A stretch of DNA of 64,000 nt from Dipteris shenzhenensis. Lineage: Eukaryota; Polypodiophyta; Polypodiopsida; Gleicheniales. The stretch lies in assembly GCA_047967505.1 (NCBI GenBank), contig CM106538.1, one strand, 5' to 3'. The position numbers and the translations under genes were made by a program. Below the pieces are notes generated by a model that saw only the letters and a list, made by a program, of their open reading frames with translations, was not told where the DNA came from and did not search any database. Below are positions 35,810 to 45,967 of this stretch, one piece after another; the first letter of the stretch is position 1; every line of letters starts with the position of its first letter.

Positions 35810-36100
35810 CCATGCCACGTTGTTAGACCACATGGTGCCATCTCATCAAGGAGATGTGACATCACTCCTTGCCATGTCACCTTACATTGCCACACGTGCT
35901 GCCACATGTGCCACCTCATCATTCCACATCATGAGCCATGTGATCACACAATGCCACCTTGGCATACCTCCTCAACCTTGCCACATCACCAATCCCTCCA
36001 CCTCAATTTGCCATGTCAATCTACCACCTCATGAATGCCAACTCATCATGCCACATCACCTTTCAATGTCATGGAAGAGACTATATTACCACATCATGAC
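35810..36100. repeat. degenerate CCACATCAT-type tract
   Basis: Irregular reiteration of CCAC(A/C)TCAT / GCCACAT / ATGCCA words over about 290 bp without a fixed period. The open frames here are composition artefacts. Confidence 0.7.
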
Positions 36101-36352
36101 CATCTCAGGGGGGTCACTCATCATATGTAACCCTATCACGTGAGTTCAACAGAAGGATATTTTTTATTTCTAAAATTTACAGAAATAAATATACATAAGG
36201 GACTATTTAAAATATTTTTGAGAAAAATTTACAGATTTGTATAGAAAAGGGGTAGATTTTATTAATGAAAAATTTAGAGATAAGGGATTTTAGAAATAGG
36301 CCTTGAACGCAGGTGGTATAGAGGGTTTAAACATAGTGACCCCCCCGAGATG
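36101..36352. mobile_element. MITE with CATCTC-GGGGGG-TCACT ends
   Basis: A 252-bp AT-rich, non-coding element with 18-bp inverted ends: CATCTCAGGGGGGTCACT at 36101-36118, and the reverse complement of 36335-36352 reads CATCTCGGGGGGGTCACT (17/18). Flanking duplications are not clear. It lies between the left arm and the left palindrome array. Confidence 0.7.
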
Positions 36353-36411
36353 ACCATGCATGGTGCCACACCAGCTAGATGTATACACATGACGATGTGC
36401 GAGGCATACAA

Positions 36412-36601
36412 TACCTCGATCGAGGTATATGACCTGGGTGAGGCATACAATACCTCGATCGAGGTATATGACCGAGGACACCTAGGGATACCTCGATCGA
36501 GGTTTATACATGCGTAATGCACTGAATACCTCGATCGAGGTATATGGTCTGATCGAGGTATATGATCGGGGCTCTGGGCATAGCAGACCTCGATCGAGGT
36601 C
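36412..36601. promoter_or_regulatory. left palindrome array (TACCTCGATCGAGGTA)
   Basis: Perfect or near-perfect 16-bp palindromes start at 36412, 36451, 36489 (last base T), 36527 and 36586 (GACCTCGATCGAGGTC), with a half site at 36551-36560. The first four are 38-39 bp apart, close to four helical turns, which would put a bound dimer on one face. The array lies 230-420 bp upstream of the transposase-like start codon. A DNA-binding role is inferred. Confidence 0.85.
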
Positions 36602-36618
36602 TTTAAAGGTACAAAACT

Positions 36619-36745
36619 TAGCCAATTAGTATCAATCTTAGCACCAAAACTTAGCCAATTAGTTTCAATCTTAGCACCTCTCCACCAATAATAATGAAGA
36701 GCAATCTAAGAGCAATCTAGTGGATGAGTTGAGGCTCTCTATAAG
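36619..36745 (+). promoter_or_regulatory. promoter of the transposase-like gene
   Basis: Two copies of CTTAGCCAATTAGT (about 36617 and 36651) contain CCAAT boxes on the plus strand. A TATA-like CTCTATAAG lies at 36737-36745, about 90 bp before the ATG at 36834. The arrangement fits an RNA polymerase II promoter directly downstream of the palindromes. Confidence 0.5.
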
Positions 36746-36833
36746 ACACCACGTTTTGGTTCATTTCACCCATTCTTAGCCATTCTTGCCTCCTCATCAC
36801 TTTGTCACACCTTCCATCCTACTTTCATTGAGA

Positions 36834-39686
36834 ATGGGTTCTCAAAGCCGTAGAGCTAGTAGACGTGAAAGATGTAGGAACCCCCCCCCAAATCTCATTG
36901 ACGAGGAGCGCAAGCGGAAGGCTCGTGAGTGCAAGAGAGCCTCTCGAGCTCGAGCTCGCGCTGCCACCACTGATCCACCTCCAGCTCTACCTCTACATCC
37001 CACCTCCACCCCCACCTCCACCCCCACCCCCACCTCCATTGTCCCCCCATCCTCATCTGCTCCCCTACCTCTAGCCTTTGCCCTTCCCCTAGCCACCTAC
37101 ATTTTGGCCTCCACCTCTACCTCTTCCCCGTCCACCCTCCCCCCTCCCCCTCCCCCTCCCCCTCCCCCTCCCCCCGCTCCGCTTGGCGCCTCCCTTCCCC
37201 CGTCCACCCTACCATCTCCCATTGATCCCCTTGCCCCACCTTGCAGCAGCAGTGTTGCTTCACGACGTGACTTGCCGAAGTCCACTATCCGTCGTCGTAC
37301 TAGCAAGATTGTGCAGTCTTTTTTTTGTGACCTCACGCCAGCTTCACAGTCTTCTCTTCTCACATCCCTAATTGATCACCCTGACTTGGTAGAGTGTAGG
37401 AGGCTTGTTGGTCTTGGTGCACATAGAGATAGGGTTGTATCTAGCGAGGTCCTTAGCAGTGTTTGACGTACCTATGCTTCTATTAAGCATAGGAACTCCA
37501 GTGATGTCTTGGCAGCACATCGTGCACATTGCGAGCAGGCATCATTAGGAGGCAAAGTCTAGAGGATAGTGAGACTGATGCTCTTTGGGCTTCGAGTGGT
37601 CGTGCACCTCGCAGCGATCGATTGTTGGATGATTCCACTAGGTCCATACAACAGTTTTGGGAGGAGCATTGCAGAGCATCCCCGGTGTTCAAGAAGGCAT
37701 TGTGGAAGAGGGTGTCACGCGGTGTGTACATTGAGCATGGTGCATGTTTTTTGGAGTGTACCCAGACTGAGTTGTACACTCAGCTTGTAGAGGCGCACCC
37801 GGAGTTCAAGATTGGGCAGAGGTCATCTGAGCGATGTAGGCCATGGTTTGTGTGATGCTCTCAGGAGCGTGACACATGCTGTTGTCGCCACCATGTGGAT
37901 TTTGGATTGATGTATGACATATTCCGTTCCCTTGATGGTCATAGGGGAGTGGTTCCTACTAGCCCTCGCGACTTCATTCATTCCATATTGTGTACACGAG
38001 ATGGTGATGCTTTATTCCACTCCCTTGATTGTGTGGAAGGCACGTGTACTTTGTGTGGTGACTTTGCTAGAGTGCCATGAGTTGCACTAGATACTTGTGA
38101 TGTGCAGATGGTTCATTGGCAGTAGTATGAGTACTGTACCTTGACATTAGATGGTGGTGCACAGTCGAGGAGGTTGCAGCTTGTGGGGAAGGAGACACCA
38201 CGTGTTGTATTCATTGATAGTTTTCGAGGGAAGTTGTACTGCTACATACACCACTCGCACAGTGCGAAATGGGAGGATCGTCAGTTTCGTGCATGTTTGA
38301 GGACATTTCCTACAGGGGTGGTTGTCTCAGTGGTGGACTTTGCGGAGAATTACACCTTTGCACCATAGCATGAGATCCAATCGGAGTATTATTTCTCCGA
38401 ACAGGTGACGTGTGATTGAGTATTGATTTTTTCCCCGCCTCATTATATTGAATTATTTCAATAGTCATATTTTTTTTCAATGCCATATTGCAGGTTGCTA
38501 TATTTGTGCACATTAGCTATCGTCATGCACAGGCTCATGTGGATGGCATTGATAGCACCATGGACTCACGCGTCATTGTGCAAGAGTATCACTTCTACAT
38601 TAGTGATGATCGATCGCATGATGCCCATTTTGTGCAGCATTGCTTCACTTTGCATGATAGTTTCTTGAGGGATCATGGTGTCACATGGCAGCGTCACTGG
38701 ATCTGGTCAGACGGTTGCGGTGGTCAGTTCAAATCCGCTAGACAGTTTTATTGGTTCTGCAAATGGCACCGTGAGACAGGCATTCCGATTACATGGAGCT
38801 ACTTCGAGACAGGGCACGGTAAGGGAGAGCACGATGGTGCAGGTGCTTGCGTAAAGCATGTTTTGCATCGATACCAGTTGTGTCATAGTGCCGATCGCTT
38901 CAAGGATGCACATGATGTGGTGCAGCCAGCACTTATCCATGAGTGCTACCTCCTCGTTTCAGTCGCGTGACGATAGGGTGGTGAGCCGGTATTTTTGGTG
39001 CGTGGACATTGGGAGTCTTGATCGGTCTAGGCCTTTTGATTGTTGTTTTGTGCCTGGCACTCTTGATTTCCATTCCATCAGGAGCGTAGGTGAGTCTCAC
39101 CCCGCGATCTTTTCTCGACGGTTTGCATGTTTTTGCTCTGCATGCATTGATGATGATTGGGGAGGGTGCTCCATGATACCATGGGCCGATCCATGGGTAT
39201 GGTGAGTGCTTTCTCCCTTCTAGACTTGGGAGGAGGTACATATGATGATCAGGATGCGGGATTCAGTTCCTCTAGAGATTATGACCAGCTTACAGATATT
39301 TTGCGTATTGGTGATATTTCGCGGTTATTGCTTCGGAGGGCAATGAGGAGGGTGTGGATTATTACTTGTTGCGATGCTCTATGCTGAAGAGTGTGTTGAA
39401 TGAGGATACAGTGGATGGGCATGGGATGCACTTCAATGCTCATAGCATGATCGTAGGTGGCCACTATTTTCAGCAGATACAGAGGCGTGGTTGCTATATT
39501 GAGTTCCAGGAGTACATGGCGGATCAGGAGGCATACATGTATTCTCATCTTGTTGTTGGGATCAAGATTACTTTGAGTCGTGTTCGCACTCGCAAGGCGA
39601 CGTCCACTCCACGATGGCGCCTTGCAGTGGCAGATCACGAGAGCATACTTGCAACTATTGGCATGAGAGCTGATCCTGAGGAGTAG
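36834..39686 (+). pseudogene. transposase-like gene, one intron, degraded
   Basis: The first ATG is at 36834. A basic N-terminus (RKRKARECKRASRARARA) is followed by a Pro-rich linker with a run of 12 prolines (about 37135-37178). Next come a conserved helical part (FWEEHCRASPVFKKALWKRV, about 37656) and Cys-rich modules (RDTCCCRHH about 37870, CTLCG about 38047). VVSVVDFAENYTF (about 38326-38364) supplies a candidate first Asp. Exon 2 has WSDGCGGQFKS (about 38705) and ETGHGKGEHDGAGACVK (about 38807-38857), candidate further Asp/Glu ligands. A GT-AG intron at 38405-38493 joins in frame (SEQ/VAIF). Stops at 37464, 37853, 38078, 38128 and 38368, and frameshifts near 37540, 38930 and 39230-39350, inactivate it. 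About 920 codons in all. It resembles uncharacterised transposon proteins with DFAENY and SDGxxxQFK motifs; the superfamily is not assigned. Confidence 0.65.
38405..38493 (+). other. 89-bp intron in the transposase-like gene
   Basis: Begins GTGACG after TCCGAACAG and ends with a pyrimidine-rich tract and ATTGCAG. Removing it joins the flanking frame without a break, and the intron contains stops, so it is a real spliceosomal intron fossil. Confidence 0.75.
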
Positions 39687-39994
39687 CACATTACATATCA
39701 TATTTTTTGGGATCATCAGTTGATCAGATTGATTTTTATTGGGTATCACTGGTTGATTACACTTTTTTGTATTTGATATGTATAGGCTCACTGTGTGACC
39801 GTACCATTGTAATTTTCATGGACTCATATTTTGTATTTCACTATGATGGCTGTATACACGTTCATACACATCATTGTATTAGATTCTATTTTTTACATGA
39901 TGTCCGATGTCTTCTCAATGGGATTTGTTGTGTTTGTAAAACAAAAAATTATTTATTAGTAGTAATGTTGTAATTTGTTTTGTGCTTTAGGACA
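39687..39994. other. 3' flank of the transposase-like gene
   Basis: AT-rich, non-coding, between the stop codon and the satellite. It is the likely 3' untranslated region; no clear polyadenylation signal was chosen. Confidence 0.5.
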
Positions 39995-42900
39995 TTTTAA
40001 AAACGTGACTAAGAAAATTCGTGCACGTACTAACGAAATACGCGTGTGGACTTGTTGGGGATGAAACTTCGCACGACTCTTAGGCCACCCTAGACATACA
40101 TCCACACGAGATTTGGTCTGAACTGATTTGGTATGCGCCACGTGGAAGGTACAATGCGTACATTTTTACAATCCCTACTAGCACGACTGTGGCAAAGCTA
40201 TGGCGCATGTACTAACGAAATACGCATGTGGACTTATCTGTTGGGAATGAAACTTTGCAAGACTCTTAGGCCACCCTAGACATACATCCACGCAAGATCT
40301 GGTCTCCAACTTATTTGGTATGCGCCACGTGGAAGGTATAATGCGTACATTTTTATAATCCCTACTAGTACGACTACGTGTGAAAAATGGTGCACGTACT
40401 AACCAAATATGCATGTGGACTTATCTGTTGGAGATTAAACTTTGCACGGCTCTTAGGCTACCATAGACGTACATTCACGCAAGATTTGGTGCCCAACTGA
40501 TTCGGTATGCGCCACGTAGAAGGACAGCTGCGTACATTTTTACAATCCCTACTAGCATGACTACGTATGAAAAATGGCACACATACTAATGAAATATGCA
40601 CGTGGACTTATCTGTTGGGGATGAAACTTCACATGGATCTTAGGCTATCCTGGACGTACATCCACACAAGATTTGGTCTCCAACTGATCTGGTATGCGCC
40701 ACGTGGAAGGACAAATGCGTACATTTTTACAATCCCTACTAGCACGACTACGTGTGAAAAATGGCACACGTACTAACGAAATATGCATGTGGACTTATCT
40801 GTTGGAGATTAAACTTTGCACGGCTCTTAGGCTGTCGTAGAAGTACATCCACGCAAGATTTGGTCTCCAACTGATTTGGTATGCGCCACGTGGAAGGATA
40901 GTCACATATATTTTTACAATCCCTACTAGCACGACTATGTATGAAAAATGGCGCACGTACTAATGAAATACGCACGTGGACTTATCTGTTGGGGACGAAA
41001 CTTCACATGTCTCTTAGGCTACTTTAGACGTACATCCACGCAAGATTTGGTCTCCAACTGATTTGGTATGTGCCACGTGGAAGGACAAATGTGTACATTT
41101 TTACAATCCCTACTAGCACGACTACATGTGAAAAATGGCGCACGTACTAACGAAATATGCATGTGGACTTATCTGTTGGAGATTAAACATTGCACGGCTC
41201 TTAGGCTGCTGTAGACGTACATCCACGCAAGATTTGGTCTCGAACTGATTTGGTATGCACCACGTGGAAGGATAGTTGCGTACATTTTTACAATCCCTAC
41301 TAGCACGACTACGTATGAAAAATGGCGCACATACTAATGAAATATGCACGTGGACTTATCTGTTGGGGACGAAACTTCACACGCCTCTTAGGCTACCCTA
41401 GACGTACATCCATGCAAGATTTGGTCTCCAACTGATTTGGTATGCAGCACATGGAAGGACAAATGCGTACATTTTTACAATCCCTACTAGCACGACTACG
41501 TGTGAAAAATGGCGCACGTACTAACGAAATATGCATGTGGACTTATCTGTTGGAGATTAAACTTTGCACGGCTCTTAGGCTACCGTAGACATACATCCAC
41601 GCAAGATTTGGTCTCCAACTGATTTGGTATGCACCACGTGGAAGGGCAGCTGCGTAGATTTTTACAATCCCTACAAGCATGACTACGTATGAAAAATGGC
41701 ACACGTACTAATGAAATACGCACGTGGACTTATCTGTTGGGGACAAAACTTCACACACCTCTTAGGCTACCCTAGATGTACATCCACGCAAGATTTGGTC
41801 TCCAACTGATTTGGTATGCACCACGTGGAAGGACAAATGCGTATATTTTTATAATCCCTACTAGCACGACTACGTGTGAAAAATGGCGCACGTACTAACG
41901 AAATATGCATGTGGACTTAGCTATTGGAGATTAAACTTTGCACGGCTCTTAGGCTGCCGTAGATGTAAATCCATGCAAGATTTGGTCTCCAACTAATTTG
42001 GTATGCGCCACGTGGAAGGACAGCTGCGTACATTTTTACAATCCCTACTAGCATGACTACGTATGAAAAATGGCGCACATACTAATGAAATACGCACGTG
42101 GGCTTATCTGTTGGGGACGAAACTTCACACGCCTCTTAGGCTACCCTAGACCTACATCCACGCAAGATTTGGTCTCCAACTGATTTGGTATGCACCACGT
42201 GGAAGGACAAATGCATACATTTTTACAATCCCTATTAGCACGACTAAACCCTAAACCCTAAATCCTGAACCCTAAATCCTAAACCCTGTTCGGGATAAAA
42301 CTTCACACGCCTCTTAGGCTCCTAGACGTACATCCACGCAAGATTTGGTCTCCAACTGATTTGGTATGCGCCACGTGGAAGGACAAATGCATACATTTTT
42401 ACAATCCCTACTAGCACGACTACGTGTGAAAAATGGCGCACGTACTAACGAAATATGCATGTGGACTTATCTGTTGGAGATTAAACTTTGCACGGCTCTT
42501 AGGCTGCTGTAGACGTACATCCACGCAAGATTTGGTCTCCAACTGATTTGGTATGCGCCACGTGGAAGGACAGTTGCGTACATTTTTACAATCCCTACTA
42601 GCACGACTGCGTATGAAAAATGGCGCACGTACTAATGAAATACGGACGTGGACTTATTTGTTGGGGACAAAACTTCACACGCCTCTTAGGCTACCATAGA
42701 CGTACATCCACGCAAGATTTGGTCTCCAACTGATTTGGTATGTGCCATGTGGAAGGACAAATGCGTACATTTTTACAATCCCTACTAGCACGACTAAACC
42801 CTAAACCCTGAACCCTAAATCCTAAACCCTGTTGGGGACGAAACTTCACACGCCTCTTAGGCTACCCTAGATGTACATCCATGCAAGATTTGGTCTCCAA

Positions 42901-43475
42901 CTGATTTGGTTTGTGCCACGTAGAAGCAATCCCTACTAGCACGACTAAACCCTAAACCCTAAACCCTAAACCCTAAATCTTGAACCCTAAATCCTAAACC
43001 CTGTTGGGGACGAAACTTCACACGCCTCTTAGGCTACCCTAGACATACATCCACACAAGATTTGGTCTCCAACTGATTTGGTATGCGCCACGTGGAAGGT
43101 ATAATGCGTACATTTTTACAATCCCTACTAGCATGACTAAACCCTAAACCCTAAACCCTGAACCCTAAATCCTAAACCCTGTTGGGGACGAAACTTCACA
43201 CGCCTCTTAGGCTACCCTAGACGTACATCCACGCAAGATTTGGTCTCCAACTGATTTGGTATGCGCTACATGGAAGGTATAATGCGTACATTTTTATAAT
43301 CCCTACTAGCACGACTAAACCCTAAACCCTAAACCTTGAACCCTAAATCCTAAACCCTGTTGGGGATGAAACTTCACATGGCCCTTAGGCTACCCTAGAC
43401 GTACATCCACGCAAGATTTGGTCTCCAACTGATCTGGTTTGTGCCACGTGGAAGGTATAATGCATACATTTTTGC
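39995..43475. repeat. 187-bp satellite with dimeric order
   Basis: About 18-19 tandem copies of a unit of roughly 187 bp (some shortened), recognisable by GCAAGATTTGGTCTCCAACT, GCGCCACGTGGAAGG and ACATTTTTACAATCCCTACT. From about 40390 to 42240 the copies alternate between type a (GGAGATTAAACTTTGCACGG) and type b (GGGGACGAAACTTCACACGC), giving a higher-order repeat of about 374 bp. From 42245 on, type b copies carrying a telomere-like block dominate. Open frames seen on the minus strand here are repeat artefacts. Confidence 0.92.
42246..43358. repeat. five telomere-like blocks in satellite copies
   Basis: Short arrays of CCCTAAA with variants CCCTGAA and TCCTAAA lie at about 42246-42288, 42796-42832, 42947-43003, 43139-43178 and 43318-43358. 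Each replaces the same part of the satellite unit, between CACGACTA and GTTGGGGAC. All are in the C-rich orientation. Confidence 0.9.
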
Positions 43476-44021
43476 AAGCACCTTTTCAATGCTTAATGTT
43501 TACAATTACGACACACGGCATTATTTTTAAAATACATTATGTATTAGATGTGTGAATTGAGATATCTGAAATTCAAAATCATACTCTTAATTTTAAATAC
43601 GCACATGGGGATGAAACTTCGCACGGCTCTTAGGTTTAGTGTAATAATTGCAAGCATTGATATATACGAAATTCAATATGATATTCAAAATGATAAAGTT
43701 GGAACTTGAACACTTTTTCAATGCTTAATGTTTACAATTACTTCACATGGCATTCTTTTTTAAATACCTTATGTATTAGATGTGTGAATTGAGATATTCG
43801 AAATTCAAAATCATACTCCTAATTTTAAATGTTTATGTTACATTTAAACAAACTATAAACTGAGATAAACAAAGTGTGAAGAACATCATGAAAGTACGAA
43901 AATGCTCATACATCATAAAAGTGGGAACAATATCATGAAAGTACCAAAATGAATCTGTACATCATCATCATCATGCTGCAGAAGTGCATCCCTATACAAG
44001 AAACGTGTGAAGCCTAAACAA
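43476..44021. repeat. spacer with a roughly 118-bp duplication
   Basis: A segment with CAATGCTTAATGTTTACAAT to ATTTTAAAT occurs at about 43479-43597 and again at 43711-43830. A small piece of satellite type (GGGGATGAAACTTCGCACGG) lies between them. No gene. Confidence 0.8.
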
Positions 44022-45046
44022 TCAATCTGAATCCGAATCTGATAGCTCTACATATGATCCTCTAGTGGAACGCTGACGTGGCTCCTGTATGACCCATTGC
44101 CCAACCGTCCGCTGTGTGCCCTCAGGCAAAGCCGGCTCAGATGGGCCAGCCTCATCACCTACATGGAATGGGCCAGCCTCATCCTGATGAAGAGGAGGGC
44201 ATGCTGCACGCACCACCGCTGGCATCTCTGCCTCCCTCGCCTCCTTTATGTATGCGCGTCTTAGCTCCCATAGCCGTGCATCTGCGAATACTCGTGCCTC
44301 AAATCTAGCGTGAGTAATCGTCTCTACATGTAGAAGACGCTAGTCTCAACCCCGCCCTAGCTGCTGCTCCACCCACTGCTGCAATGATGTTTGCAGCTCT
44401 GCCTCTCGCTCAATCCGGCGTGCCTCCTCTGCTCGTGCCTCGTCACCTGGCATGAAATCACCATACGAAAAGCGTCATGGAACGCATGCTACAACCACAA
44501 TGTATCAGCACCCTCCTGCATCAGCAACGCTCTCTGTGCCTCCTCCCTGTAGTGCTCTGTCAAGACTACGCGGGCGAATGGATCAATGGCTTGACGATGA
44601 CCAGGATATAGATCATCCATGCCTAGTCCTCTGTATGTGGCCACATCAATGTCAGCAAAGCATACAGGGCACACTGATCGTGCCACCATGTGGCGGGTCA
44701 TGCAATGGAGATGTGCGATGTAGCCGCACCCTAGTCCAACGCACCCTAGTCCAAACCACCCTACGGTGTCAAACTCCTCGTGGCAAAGGACGCAAGTGGC
44801 AGTAGGAAGCCTGGCTATGACTGCTGCATCTATGGGTGTCCTAGTCAGCACATCTACAGGAGGAGCGGGGTATAGGGCCACGCTAGGGTCGATCCTATGG
44901 CAAGATGGATCACGACTAATATGCCTCATCTGCAAAATATAGTGCTCTACACGATGGTATGCTATGCATGTTCGAATCCTCTGCTCCTCCAAATCTGTCT
45001 GCAACAGTCGTATGCGAGACTCCATCTCCTGACGCAATAGATGTGC

Positions 45047-45147
45047 CTGCAATACAAACATGTCACGTACATGGTGAGAATTAACCAAAAAACTTCAGTT
45101 CAAAACACGCTACAAAAAAATAAACTAACATAATCAAAATAACTAAC
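45047..45147 (-). other. intron within the RING/PHD-like gene
   Basis: On the minus strand GTTAGTTATTTTG follows GACGAG, and TTGTATTGCAG precedes GCACATCTATTG. Splicing joins ELEALLAESRDE to AHLLRQEMES in frame, continuing one coiled coil, which is good evidence that the intron is genuine. Confidence 0.7.
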
Positions 45148-45967
45148 CTCGTCCCTAGACTCGGCCAACAATGCCTCCAACTCTGCAATCCGTGTGTCTC
45201 GAGCCTCCAACTCGTGCTGAGGCAGTGTATATTGGGAGGTGGTGTAGATGTGGGAGGCTCCATCGATGATCGAGGTGGGGGAGGTGGAATCGCAATAGAT
45301 CTCGATAGGGCAGAGACCATGTGCTGCAAGGATGATGCCACTGAATGAACATCCCCCCTAATCTGTCCTCCCACCACTCGCAATGCCGGTGCAGGGATGG
45401 TGTGCAACTCTCGTGCCTTGCGTCGATGCCAACACCTGCAATCTGACGCTCCTGACGCCCCATCCTACCATGTCCTGCTCCTGGACGGGTACTAAGGTAG
45501 TCCACCCGATGACTAAGCACAAACTTAGTGTATAGCTGCATGGCAAACGACTTGGCTATCTGACGGTTGTGAGGCAATGGACCACCATTCGCAGCGAGAT
45601 ATCTCGGATAAATGTGTGATGCTATGATGGGGTGCCTACAACGTAAAATATGCAAGGGGAGCCCTGATCGTGGTCGCATCGCCTCGGTGTGACCATCCCA
45701 AAACATATCCTCTAAGGCCTGCCTGTGATGATGCGACTCATGCTCAAACAACTGTCGAATGGCTCTCCAATCCAAGCCACCACCTCAACCTGTGCATGAA
45801 AGCTATCCACAACGTCCTCAACTGTCTCCAATCGACCCAGAGCCTCAATAACTGAATCTAGACTCGCAACCAAGTGAGGGGGTGCCCTAGCATCCTGCAG
45901 TGCCCTCATCTTAGCTCTCAGCATCTCTATCTGCATACGAATAGTGGTGCTAGAACCTGTGCGCTGG

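Larger units (their letters stand above)
34918..36100. other. left arm of the large element
   Basis: No gene. It contains GTGTCACA-type repeats (about 35000-35170), an AT-rich stretch (35200-35600), a perfect hairpin (35681-35724) and a degenerate CCACATCAT-rich repeat tract (about 35810-36100). Confidence 0.5.

Noticed and set aside
36412-36601. CRISPR-like array (regular repeats with about 22-bp spacers)
   Set aside because: The DNA is plant nuclear, the repeats are perfect palindromes of 16 bp, spacing is irregular in the second array, and there are no cas genes.
36842-37363. Minus-strand Gly/Arg-rich frames opposite the transposase-like N-terminus
   Set aside because: Shadows of the proline-rich coding strand; the plus strand has the promoter and family motifs.
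36834-39686. Assignment to a named superfamily (for example KDZ, Mutator or hAT)
   Set aside because: Motifs are suggestive of an RNase H fold but I could not match them to a defined superfamily without a search.
40178-41349. Repeated minus-strand frames (HISLVRAPFF type)
   Set aside because: They repeat with the satellite period and have no domain; artefacts of the 187-bp unit.
42246-43358. True telomere or chromosome end
   Set aside because: Blocks are short, degenerate and embedded in satellite with unrelated sequence on both sides.
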